NCBI GenBank assembly: GCA_016841905.1
Contig: JAENYF010000024.1
Span: forward strand, 1-50,231
Direction of reading: 5' to 3'
Length of the DNA stretch: 50,231 nt
Source of the DNA: Desulfoscipio geothermicus
Lineage (GTDB): Bacteria; Bacillota; Desulfotomaculia; Desulfotomaculales; Desulfallaceae
A program made the translations under genes and the position numbers. Below are positions 8,075-16,380 of this stretch, piece by piece (within the stretch, counting starts at the first letter, position 1; each line of letters begins with the position of its first letter). The notes below the pieces were generated by a model, which saw only the letters and a list, made by a program, of their open reading frames with translations, ran no database searches and had not been told where the DNA came from.

Positions 8075-9310
8075 ATGGAAGATATACTTGCGGAGCAACT
8101 TAACCCCCAATTCAGGAAGGAAGTTGCCGAACTGCTGAAGAGTTACGACTTTGCTAACTGCCTGGCCTGCGGCATGTGCTCGGTGGGCTGCCCATACGCC
8201 GATTTAGTAGGAAATCATAATCCCCGTAATTTTTTACGTAAACTACTGTTGGGCATGCAAGAGGAAGTATATGCCGACCCGTACATCTGGTACTGCAATA
8301 TGTGTGATCAGTGCACTATTGAGTGTCCCATGAATGTAAATGTATCAACTCTGGTCAGAGCACTTCGTGGTACCTGGGACAAAGACAAAATCCCTGGCTA
8401 CCTGCAGACCATTGTCAAAGAGCACATCGCGTCCGGCAACCAAATGAATGTCAACCAGGAGGATTACGAAGATACCCTGGAATGGATTGAAGAGGAACTG
8501 CAGGTGGAGCTGGGGGACGCTAATTATAAAATCCCCCTCAACAAAAAAGGCGCCAAATATTTCTATGGCTTTAACGCCCGGGATATTAAGTATTACCCTA
8601 ATGAACTGCAGACCACATTAAAACTGTTTTATGTCGCGGGCATTGACTTCACCATCAGCACCAAACGCTGGGACGCCACCAATGCCGCTCTGTTCACCGG
8701 CCAAACCGACGACTTTTTAGCTATTTCCATGCCCCTGTGGCAAGAAGTGGCCGACCTGGACTGTGAAGAGTTAATTGTAACTGAGTGCGGGCACGCCTTC
8801 CGTTCCATGAAATGGGGCCTGCGCACCTACTGGCCAGGTAAACCTTTCCCGATACGCCATATTATCGAACTGCTCAACGAGCTAGTCAAGGAAGGTAAAA
8901 TTAAGCTTGATCCCGATGCCATCACCGAAGTAATTACTTATCATGACCCGTGCAACACAGCTCGCAAAGAAGGCGTCTACGCAGCGCCCCGCGAGTTGCT
9001 CAACAGCTTTATCAAGAACTACGTGGACATGAACCCTAACGGCAGAATGAATTATTGCTGCGGTGCCGGCGGCGGTGGTATGGCCATGCCAGAATATAAC
9101 GAGGTGCGCAAAGCCAAAGGCCAACGAAAAGTAGAGCAGGTAGTGGCCACCGGTGCAGAAATTGTCATTGTGCCCTGCCACAACTGTATGGACCAATTTA
9201 ATGATTTAAATAAATGGTACCCTGAAAAAGCCAGGTCTCAGAATATGCACATCTGCGATTTAATCGAAAGAGCCCTGATCATACCGGAAAAGCTTTGGAA
9301 ATCAGCCTGA
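8075..9310 (+). CDS. HdrC-HdrB-like fusion protein (CCG domain)
   Basis: 411 aa. Residues 1-115 are HdrC-like with CLACGMCSVGCP and CNMCDQCTIECP. The remainder is HdrB-like: a C-terminal CCG signature is complete (DPCNTAR near 292, NYCCGAGGGG near 328, VPCHNC near 368), while the first half keeps only a weak counterpart (TECGH near 236). HdrB/HdrD proteins use such motifs for non-cubane [4Fe-4S] clusters that cleave disulfides, so this is the probable disulfide or thiol-acceptor site for the HdrA encoded next. ATG 8075 has AGAGGTGA 8 nt upstream; GTG 8063 lies within that ribosome site. The real substrate is unknown; these organisms are not expected to make CoM-CoB disulfide. Confidence 0.85.
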   Translation: MEDILAEQLNPQFRKEVAELLKSYDFANCLACGMCSVGCPYADLVGNHNPRNFLRKLLLGMQEEVYADPYIWYCNMCDQCTIECPMNVNVSTLVRALRGTWDKDKIPGYLQTIVKEHIASGNQMNVNQEDYEDTLEWIEEELQVELGDANYKIPLNKKGAKYFYGFNARDIKYYPNELQTTLKLFYVAGIDFTISTKRWDATNAALFTGQTDDFLAISMPLWQEVADLDCEELIVTECGHAFRSMKWGLRTYWPGKPFPIRHIIELLNELVKEGKIKLDPDAITEVITYHDPCNTARKEGVYAAPRELLNSFIKNYVDMNPNGRMNYCCGAGGGGMAMPEYNEVRKAKGQRKVEQVVATGAEIVIVPCHNCMDQFNDLNKWYPEKARSQNMHICDLIERALIIPEKLWKSA

Positions 9311-9473
9311 GTCCTGCATCAATAGACATGCTGGCACCCCTACTCCGCTGAAACATATCTTATGTGCTCAAGTTTGTTTTTTTTAATAATCAATTTTTTT
9401 ACCGGCCAGCATATTTATTTATATCTAAACTAAAAAGTTAGGCCAAAGGAAATTTAATAAAGAGTGTTCAGTA

Positions 9474-12400
9474 ATGATTACGTATTCGTATGGCAGCAAA
9501 ACGCTCTGCAAGGAGAGGACGGGTCATTCCTTGGGCAAAGATAAGGTTGGCGCGGTAATGGTGGTAGGAGCCGGTATCGCTGGCATTCAGGCATCTCTGG
9601 ACCTGGCTGAGTCCGGTTACTACGTTTACCTGGTGGAGCAGTCACCGGCCATCGGAGGCATTATGCCGGCGCTGGATAAAACCTTCCCTACTAATGATTG
9701 TTCCATGTGCATTCTATCCCCTAAAATAGTTGAATGCGGCAGGCACTTGAATATTGAAAAGCACATGTTAACCAGTATTGTAGAAATCCAGGGTGAACCG
9801 GGGAATTTTAAGGTAACCCTGCATAAAAAAGCCCGTTTTGTGGACTTGAATAAATGTACCGGCTGTGGCGATTGTGCTACGGCCTGCCCGGTGGAGATAC
9901 CCAATAACTTTAATGCCGGCCTGGAAAATCGCCAGGCTATTTATAAAACCTATCCCCAGGCTATGCCGGCAGCTTACGCCATTGAGAAGGCCGGTATCCC
10001 ACCCTGCCGGGCCGCCTGCCCAGCAGGAGTTAACGTTCAAGGTTATGTGCAGTTAATTAAAAAAGGTGACTTTCTGGGCGCCTGGTCTCTAATTTACCAG
10101 GATAACCCATTCCCGGCAGTATGCGGTCTGGTCTGTGCCCATCCCTGCGAAAATCGGTGTCACAGGGGCAGGCTGGATACTCCGGTGGGCATCAAAAACT
10201 TAAAGCTGGTAGCTGCGGAACAAGTATATGCCGGTAATCTCGATGAGCTTCCTTTACCCGCCAAGGCTGCCAAACGGGGACAGGATGTGGCGATTATCGG
10301 TAGTGGCCCGGCGGGCTTGACCGCTGCTCACCATCTGGTGAAACGGGGTTACCGGGCAGTGGTCTTTGAAGCTGAGCGGCGCCCCGGCGGCATGATGCGC
10401 AAAGGCATACCTGAATACCGACTGCCCAGGTACTACCTAGATATCGAAATACAGCTGCTGGAAAAAATGGGCGTGGAAATCAGGTGTAAACAGCGCTGGG
10501 GTACAGACTTTTCGGTAACCGGACTAAAAAAAGAATTCGATGCTGTTTTTATAGCCATCAGAACTCCAAAATCCTCACAACTAGGTACGCCCGGCAAGGA
10601 ATTAGCCAAAGTTATGCACCACTACATTTACCTGTCCACCGAAGATCAGGCTTTATTAAATGACGCCGGGCGGCTGCAGATAGACCGTGATACCCTGGAA
10701 ACCAGCCTGGAGGGTGTGTTTGCCGGCGGGGACAATGTTACCGGCCCTCGAGATGTGATTTCAGGCATCGGGGCAGGTAAGCGGGCAGCGGAATCAATAG
10801 ACCGCTATTTAAACGGCATCGAACCAAGAAAAGACCGGATCTTTAAAGTGCCCGGGGATAAAATCGCCCCACCCAGAAAACCTGTTGTAGCCGGAATAAC
10901 CCACAGCACAACGGCATCGCTGCCTTTTAGCCCGGTGGAGCCGAGCGAGCAGGGGTTTGCCCTGGAAACATCCAGGCTAACACCTGAGCAAGCCATCGCC
11001 GAGGCGGGGCGCTGCTTGAACTGCGGTATTTGCTCTGAATGCGGTATATGTGAAAAAACCTGCCTGAGCCAGGCCATTAACCTCCACGCGCCGGATGAAT
11101 TTTTTGAACTTCAGGTGGGTGCAATTATTTTATGCGCCGGTGTCCAAACTTACGATCCCAGCCATTTACTTTACCTAGGCTACAGCAATTATCCCAATGT
11201 AGTGACCAGCGCCGAGTTTGAACGCATTTTAAGTGCCTCAGGGCCTTATCAGGGTCACCTGCTGCGCCCTTTTGACCACCGGGTACCCCATAAAATTGCC
11301 TGGATCCAGTGTGTCGGTTCCAGAAATATCCGGGAAAGCCACGGTTATTGTTCCTCGGTCTGCTGCATGTCTGCCATCAAAGAAGCAGTGATCGCCAAAG
11401 AGCACAGTGAACAACCGCTCGCTGCCACGGTTTTTATGATGGACATGCGCTGCTACGGTAAGGATTTTGAAAAATATTACCAGCAAGCTAAGCAGGAGTA
11501 CGGAGTAAAGTTTGTACGCTCTCGAATCTACCAGATCGAACAGGTTAACCAGCCCGATAAAAATCTGCGCATCCGTTACCAGGATGAAAACGACAAATTC
11601 TTGAGCGAAGAGTTTGATTTGGTAGTGCTTTCCGTGGGGCTAGAGCCTGCTACAGAGGCAAAGGGGTTGGCGGAAAAAGCAGCAGTTGCGGTCAACCAGT
11701 ACGGCTTTGTCCAACTGGCTCCCCTCACCGGGGTAAACACCTCCCAGCTTGGGATTTTTACCGCCGGGGCATTCAGTGCGCCCAAAGACATTTCCGAAAC
11801 TGTCCAGCAGGCCAGCGCAGCGGCCAGTGCGGCCGGCAGCCTGCTCAGCGAGGTTTGCGGCACGCTAATTAACAAACGAACATTCCCGGTTGAGCGGGAT
11901 GTGTCGGGCGAAACACCAAGAATCGGTGTATTTGTCTGCCGCTGCGGCACCAATATTGGCGGCGTGGTCAGGGTGCCCGAAGTAGTTGCAGCGGCTCAAA
12001 GATTACCTTACGTAGTGCACGCTGAGGATCAACTGTATGCTTGTTCTCCAGATACCCATGCCAAGATCCGGGCAGCAATTCAGGAGCACAACCTGAACCG
12101 GGCGGTGGTCGCCTCCTGTAGTCCCCGAACTCATCAGCTGCTGTTCCAGGAAACAATGCAGGAGGCCGGCTTAAACAAGTTCTTGTTTGCCATGGCCAAT
12201 ATCCGGGACCAGTGTTCCTGGGTGCATATGCATGAGCCCGAACTGGCCACGGCAAAGGCTATCGATTTAACCAAACTCGCAGTGTATAAGGCTGCGATGC
12301 TAAAACCGCTCCAGCAGGAGTCTATTGTTATTACCAAGTCGGCACTGGTCATCGGCGGCGGTGTGACAGGAATGGTCAGCGCTCTTGCCCTGGCAGAAAT

Positions 12401-13580
12401 GGGCTATCCTGTTAGCCTAGTGGAAAAATCCAGCGCCCTGGGCGGCATGGGTAAACGCATTAAGCTGGGTTTTGCCGGCGAAGATATCGAAGCGTTTGTT
12501 AATGATTTAATTAAACAAGTGGAGCAGCACCCGCTGATTAAGGTTTATAAGTCAGCTGCCCCAGCTGAAGCGGCCGGTTATGCTGGTAACTTTACCACTA
12601 CTTTAACCAGTGGCACGACAATTAAGCACGGTGTAACCATTGTAGCGATTGGCGGGCAGGAGTACCGGCCCAATGAATACCTCTACGGGCAAAGTGACCT
12701 GGTGATGACCCTGCTAGAAATGGAAGAGGTCATGAACCGAGACGGCTTAAAGGACACGCATAACGTTGTGCTAATTAACTGCGTAGGTTCACGGAATAGC
12801 GAAAGGCCTTACTGCAGCCGTATTTGCTGCAGCAAATCAATCAACTTAGCCATCAGGTGCAAAGAAAATAACCCTGCCGCCAATGTATTTGTCCTGTACC
12901 GCGATGTCCGCACCTATGGCTTTTTGGAAAATTATTACCAGGAGGCTCGGGTCAAGGGAGTTATCTTTGTCCGGTATGACGAAGAGCACAAACCACAGGT
13001 GGAGAAGAGTAGCCAGGGTATTATCGTCACGATCCGTGATCATATCCTGGGCAGGAATATTATCATTAACGCAGACGCGGTGGGGCTGGCCGCGGCCATC
13101 CTGCCGTCAGAAGATAACGCTGTGCTTAGCCGGCTTCTTAAATTACCCCTCAATACCGACGGTTTCTTCCTGGAAGCTCATATGAAGCTCCGCCCGTTGG
13201 ATTTTGCTTCCGAAGGAATTTTTATGGCCGGTATTGCCCACGGGCCTAAGAATTTGGAGGAGAATATTGTCCAGGCCAAAGCAGCAGCGGGTCGGGCGGC
13301 CACCATCTTAAGCAAAGAGAGCCTAGCTTCGCTGGGTCTGGTAGCCACAGTGGATCCCAGCAAATGCGCAGCCTGCCTTACCTGTGTGCGCTTATGTCCT
13401 TTCCACGTACCCAGGATAAGTTTTAGCGTAGCCGAAATTGAACCTGTTTTGTGTCAGGGTTGCGGCATTTGCGCCGGCGAGTGCCCCAACAAGGCCATTA
13501 CGCTGCAGGGCTGTAGTGAACGGATGCTTAATCATATGCTGATTGGTTTATGTGAGCCCGGTAACGCTTTGCACTTATAA
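9474..13580 (+). CDS. Double HdrA with inserted, truncated GltD-like module (1368 aa)
   Basis: Order of parts: HdrA FAD domain (GAGIAG near residue 30, CSMCILSPKIVECGRH near 80); ferredoxin motif CTGCGDCATACP near 128; GltD/NfnB-like segment from about 176 (PPCRAACPAG, a Cys set near 220-235, FAD loop IIGSGPAGLTAAHH near 274, then VFAGGDNVTGP near 416); ferredoxin CLNCGICSECGICEKTC near 514; rest of HdrA-1 (CVGSRNIRESHGYCSSVCC near 613); a complete second HdrA from about 817 (IGVFVCRCGTNIGG, GGGVTG near 957, CSRICC near 1114); and a C-terminal dicluster ferredoxin (CAACLTCVRLCP, CQGCGICAGECP). It is the likely flavin electron-splitting hub of the locus. The GltD part lacks the stretch that normally holds the NAD(P)H Rossmann fold (break near 385-398), yet the frame is open throughout. 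Cytoplasmic. Start ATG 9474; its ribosome site is weak. Confidence 0.9.
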   Translation: MITYSYGSKTLCKERTGHSLGKDKVGAVMVVGAGIAGIQASLDLAESGYYVYLVEQSPAIGGIMPALDKTFPTNDCSMCILSPKIVECGRHLNIEKHMLTSIVEIQGEPGNFKVTLHKKARFVDLNKCTGCGDCATACPVEIPNNFNAGLENRQAIYKTYPQAMPAAYAIEKAGIPPCRAACPAGVNVQGYVQLIKKGDFLGAWSLIYQDNPFPAVCGLVCAHPCENRCHRGRLDTPVGIKNLKLVAAEQVYAGNLDELPLPAKAAKRGQDVAIIGSGPAGLTAAHHLVKRGYRAVVFEAERRPGGMMRKGIPEYRLPRYYLDIEIQLLEKMGVEIRCKQRWGTDFSVTGLKKEFDAVFIAIRTPKSSQLGTPGKELAKVMHHYIYLSTEDQALLNDAGRLQIDRDTLETSLEGVFAGGDNVTGPRDVISGIGAGKRAAESIDRYLNGIEPRKDRIFKVPGDKIAPPRKPVVAGITHSTTASLPFSPVEPSEQGFALETSRLTPEQAIAEAGRCLNCGICSECGICEKTCLSQAINLHAPDEFFELQVGAIILCAGVQTYDPSHLLYLGYSNYPNVVTSAEFERILSASGPYQGHLLRPFDHRVPHKIAWIQCVGSRNIRESHGYCSSVCCMSAIKEAVIAKEHSEQPLAATVFMMDMRCYGKDFEKYYQQAKQEYGVKFVRSRIYQIEQVNQPDKNLRIRYQDENDKFLSEEFDLVVLSVGLEPATEAKGLAEKAAVAVNQYGFVQLAPLTGVNTSQLGIFTAGAFSAPKDISETVQQASAAASAAGSLLSEVCGTLINKRTFPVERDVSGETPRIGVFVCRCGTNIGGVVRVPEVVAAAQRLPYVVHAEDQLYACSPDTHAKIRAAIQEHNLNRAVVASCSPRTHQLLFQETMQEAGLNKFLFAMANIRDQCSWVHMHEPELATAKAIDLTKLAVYKAAMLKPLQQESIVITKSALVIGGGVTGMVSALALAEMGYPVSLVEKSSALGGMGKRIKLGFAGEDIEAFVNDLIKQVEQHPLIKVYKSAAPAEAAGYAGNFTTTLTSGTTIKHGVTIVAIGGQEYRPNEYLYGQSDLVMTLLEMEEVMNRDGLKDTHNVVLINCVGSRNSERPYCSRICCSKSINLAIRCKENNPAANVFVLYRDVRTYGFLENYYQEARVKGVIFVRYDEEHKPQVEKSSQGIIVTIRDHILGRNIIINADAVGLAAAILPSEDNAVLSRLLKLPLNTDGFFLEAHMKLRPLDFASEGIFMAGIAHGPKNLEENIVQAKAAAGRAATILSKESLASLGLVATVDPSKCAACLTCVRLCPFHVPRISFSVAEIEPVLCQGCGICAGECPNKAITLQGCSERMLNHMLIGLCEPGNALHL

Positions 13581-13590
13581 TTATTTACAT

Positions 13591-13617
13591 AGAGACCCTG
13601 CCCAGAGGGTCTCTTGT
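13591..13617 (+). terminator. Terminator after the giant hdrA
   Basis: GAGACCCT (13592-13599) pairs with AGGGTCTC (13606-13613) around a 6-nt loop; followed by TTGTT. The stem resembles the metF terminator in sequence. Confidence 0.85.
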
Positions 13618-13677
13618 TAATCAACCAAACAATGCTCGAAAAATATATACCGCTAGACAATTTAAAACACCGCCAGA

Positions 13678-13748
13678 CTGTAGAGCTTGTTTAACGGCAA
13701 CAGCCTACAGAGAATTAGCAAGACAGCTGTCTCTGGCTGGTCTTTTTT
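13678..13748 (+). promoter_or_regulatory. Two successive hairpins, the second terminator-like, upstream of dnaD
   Basis: First hairpin: CTGTAG (13678-13683) with CTACAG (13705-13710), extended inside by GCTTGTT and AACAGC. Second: AGACAGC (13721-13727) with GCTGGTCT (13736-13743, one bulge), then six T. They lie in a 342-bp gap about 175 bp ahead of the dnaD start. They could be a small RNA with its own terminator or an attenuator. The rest of the gap (13581-13922) holds only the hdrA terminator and the dnaD ribosome site. Confidence 0.45.
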
Positions 13749-13922
13749 GTCAGAGATAAAATAAAGGGATTTAGCCGTCTTTGCCGTAAAGTATTAGAGG
13801 GCAATTTAACCGTGCTAGGAAATTTCAGACAAGGCGCTGACGGTAAGCCCAGCTAAAAGAGTGGACAAACCCATCAATCTGCCATAAAATATGTCTAGGT
13901 CAAAAGAAGGAGAGATTACCTG

Positions 13923-14714
13923 ATGGTCCCAAGAGGCACAGTAAGTACGGTAAAAAATTACAAACGGGGCAATATAACTGCAGCTTTTGGTGTGGACCTG
14001 TTTATCCATGGCTCAACCTCCATTCCTAATTTATTATTAAAATTGTATAAAGACATGGGCATATCCGATACGGAAATGATGCTGCTTATTCAATTATTTA
14101 GATTATTTACTGAAGAAAACAATTATCTACCGTCAGCAGATTTGCTTTATGAACACTTATCCGGAGATATTGCGCAAATTAACCGTGACCTGGAAAATTT
14201 AATCAGTAATGGCATGTTAAAAATTACCGACTTCTACGATGCGGAAAGAGACATTGTCATACAAGGCTATGATTTTGAACCGATATTTGAAAAGCTGTCG
14301 GAAATATGGGCCTGTGCCAGGGTACAACAACATGAGGCCATTAAAAAAATTACCGAAAAAAAATTAAAAAAGCCCGTTAGCTTATTTAAGAGTTTTGAAA
14401 AAGAATTTGGCCGCCCCCTCTCGCCAATGGAAATTGAACAAATTGCCCTGTGGTCACAAAAAATGCCCGCCGTTATGGTCCTTGAGGCACTGCGCCGGGC
14501 TGTTATGCTGGGCAAGCATAATTTTAAGTATATTGACAGCATTTTGCTGGAATGGGAAAAGAACAATTTGCTCACCCCGGAACAGGTTCAAAATTTTGAC
14601 CGGCAGTTTAAAATGAAGCACAACGATAACAAAAAAACACCGGCTAATGGCAGACGCAAGACCAATCAAAAGGATGATAAAAAAAATATGCTCGAGTCAC
14701 TATATATGAGTTAA
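13923..14714 (+). CDS. DnaD-domain replication initiation protein
   Basis: 263 aa. DnaD helps load the replicative helicase during replication initiation and restart in Gram-positive bacteria. The N-terminus (residues about 20-100) is a winged-helix region with YKDMGISDTEMMLL. The C-terminal DnaD/DnaB-II domain shows the family signature around FEKEFGRPLSPMEIEQI near 157, followed by a helix ending YIDSILLEWEKNN near 206. A basic Lys-rich tail ends the protein. ATG 13923 has AAGGAGAG upstream. The next gene, 15 bp away, is a DnaC/DnaI-like loader, which supports the role. Confidence 0.9.
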   Translation: MVPRGTVSTVKNYKRGNITAAFGVDLFIHGSTSIPNLLLKLYKDMGISDTEMMLLIQLFRLFTEENNYLPSADLLYEHLSGDIAQINRDLENLISNGMLKITDFYDAERDIVIQGYDFEPIFEKLSEIWACARVQQHEAIKKITEKKLKKPVSLFKSFEKEFGRPLSPMEIEQIALWSQKMPAVMVLEALRRAVMLGKHNFKYIDSILLEWEKNNLLTPEQVQNFDRQFKMKHNDNKKTPANGRRKTNQKDDKKNMLESLYMS

Positions 14715-14729
14715 AGGGGTTGGTAGCAT

Positions 14730-15461
14730 TTGGCTTATTTATGTAATAAATGCGCCGACCGGGGACTGATCATTCATGATGGTGTTGCTGAGCCCTGTAG
14801 CTGTGTTAAACAGCGAAGCATCAACAAAAAAATAAGAGCTGCACAGATTCCACCCAGGTTAGTTAATTATACCTTTAACCGTTTTAAACTTGATTTTTAT
14901 TCCCAGTCGCAAATAGATCCGGTGAAGAATACATCCTTTTATGATTCCGCTTCGGTCACCCTAAAAGCAGCCAAGGATTTTACCCGCCGGTATTTAGGGG
15001 ATCCATATACTAATGGCATACTATTAACAGGCCCGGTGGGCAGCGGTAAAACTTTTTTAGCATGCTGTATAGCTAATGCCCTTTTGGCGGAGGGTAAAAC
15101 TGTTCTTTTTATCGTAGTGCCCGACTTGCTGGAACAAATTAAAGCTACCTACGACGCCAAAAATGAAAATAATGTTACGGAATCAGAGCTGTTGGATACG
15201 GCCAGGGAAGTGCCTTTGCTCATCCTGGATGACCTGGGAGCCCATAATTACACAGACTGGACTCGTAATATAATATTTACTATTATTAATCACCGGCTCA
15301 ATTATCTTTTACCCACCGTGATCACCACCAATAACAGCCTGGGAGATTTAGAGCAATTCCTGGGCGACAGAACAACCTCTCGTATTATTCAGATGTGCCA
15401 CCCTTACCGCCTGCTGGTAGACGCTGATATCCGCATGCAAATGATCAGCCAGGGCAGGTAA
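14730..15461 (+). CDS. DnaC/DnaI-like AAA+ helicase loader
   Basis: 243 aa. It starts with a zinc-ribbon-like CNKCADRG and CSC, as in DnaI/DnaC-type loaders and primosomal proteins. It then has the AAA+ core: Walker A TGPVGSGKT near residue 105, Walker B LLILDDLGAH near 163, sensor-1-like PTVITTNN near 195, and an arginine-rich DRTTSRI near 214. It probably loads DnaB helicase together with the DnaD protein encoded just upstream. TTG 14730 is used, with AAAGGGG 10 nt upstream. IstB-type transposition ATPases have the same fold, but there is no transposase nearby and DnaD is adjacent. Confidence 0.9.
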   Translation: MAYLCNKCADRGLIIHDGVAEPCSCVKQRSINKKIRAAQIPPRLVNYTFNRFKLDFYSQSQIDPVKNTSFYDSASVTLKAAKDFTRRYLGDPYTNGILLTGPVGSGKTFLACCIANALLAEGKTVLFIVVPDLLEQIKATYDAKNENNVTESELLDTAREVPLLILDDLGAHNYTDWTRNIIFTIINHRLNYLLPTVITTNNSLGDLEQFLGDRTTSRIIQMCHPYRLLVDADIRMQMISQGR

Positions 15462-15484
15462 CCTAAACATTTTCTCTTAAATAC

Positions 15485-15513
15485 AAGGACAAGCTTACAA
15501 GCTTGTCCTTATC
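15485..15513 (+). terminator. Strong hairpin terminator after dnaD-dnaC
   Basis: AAGGACAAGCTT (15485-15496) is the perfect reverse complement of AAGCTTGTCCTT (15499-15510). The downstream T-tract is short (ATCTT). Confidence 0.8.
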
Positions 15514-15586
15514 TTATGGTTATAATTACCAGTATAATATATATATATATTGTACAAAATACTTTTTGGTCAGAAAGGAGGAAAAA

Positions 15587-16264
15587 ATGAACACTCATTT
15601 TTCCAAGCTCACCAGTATTTTGTTATTCGCGCTGTGCCTGCTCCTAAGCAATGGTCAGGATGCCCGAGCTGGTGTGGAAAAAGAAGTGGCCGGAGGATCA
15701 AACGGCATAACGGTAAAATATACGGTGCAGCCGGGTGACACTCTATCCAAGATCGCTAAGTCCTTTGATATTGATGTAAACCAATTAATACATGCTAACA
15801 ACCTGGAAACATCGGTATTAAGACCTTGCCAGGTATTAACCATCCCACCACTGGAGAAGGCCAGCTCGGCCAGTGTTAGCCGGGGAGATGTGTCCAGGGA
15901 AGACCTTATGATTTTAGCCAGGGCTATTTATGCTGAAGCTAGAGGAGAAAGCTTTGAAGGTCAGGTAGCCATTGGGGCGGTGATCTTAAACCGCACCCGC
16001 GACCCACACTTCCCCGATAGTATCAGTGAAGTGGTATTCCAGCGCAGCCACAAAGGATACCAGTTCTCTCCTGTTGGTGATGGCACCATCAATTTAAGTC
16101 CTGACGAAACGGCTATTAAAGCTGCCACCAAAGCACTTGAAGGTCATGATCCCACCAACGGGGCGTTGTTTTTCTATAACCCCCGAATTGCCTCTGACCA
16201 GTGGATTAGAACCTTGCCAGTGATAACCACCATCGGCAGACATGTGTTTGCCACTAAAACGTAA
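15587..16264 (+). CDS. LysM-containing SleB/CwlJ-type cell wall (spore cortex) hydrolase
   Basis: 225 aa, exported. A signal peptide is visible (basic MNTHFSK, hydrophobic core LLFALCLLL, then DARAG). One LysM peptidoglycan-binding domain lies near residues 45-87 (YTVQPGDTLSKIAKSFDI). A Hydrolase_2 (SleB) catalytic domain begins near 104 (ARAIYAEARGESFEGQ, with the conserved Glu). SleB-type enzymes are lytic transglycosylases acting on spore cortex during germination; relatives act on vegetative wall. ATG 15587 is preceded by AAAGGAGG; upstream in-frame codons from 15503 are not part of the gene. Its own promoter lies in the AT-rich stretch near 15530-15555. Confidence 0.9.
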   Translation: MNTHFSKLTSILLFALCLLLSNGQDARAGVEKEVAGGSNGITVKYTVQPGDTLSKIAKSFDIDVNQLIHANNLETSVLRPCQVLTIPPLEKASSASVSRGDVSREDLMILARAIYAEARGESFEGQVAIGAVILNRTRDPHFPDSISEVVFQRSHKGYQFSPVGDGTINLSPDETAIKAATKALEGHDPTNGALFFYNPRIASDQWIRTLPVITTIGRHVFATKT

Positions 16265-16322
16265 ACAAATCTTTTAAATGAATAATGCGTTTGGCCAGCC
16301 AAGCAATATTATGAACCAATAA

Positions 16323-16375
16323 GAAAAAGGCATCCCCCAAATAGCATCATTGGATCCGGGAGTGCCTTTTTTCTT
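16323..16375. terminator. Bidirectional terminator between convergent genes
   Basis: AAAAAGGCA near 16325 pairs with TGCCTTTTTT near 16363, with an inner TCCC/GGGA extension. It has A-runs and T-runs on both sides and serves the SleB-type gene (+) and the P-loop/Asp23 gene (-). Confidence 0.85.
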
Positions 16376-16380
16376 ACCGA

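Noticed and set aside
14730-15461. IstB-type insertion sequence ATPase
   Set aside because: No transposase or terminal repeats; adjacent dnaD and the zinc-ribbon start indicate a helicase loader.
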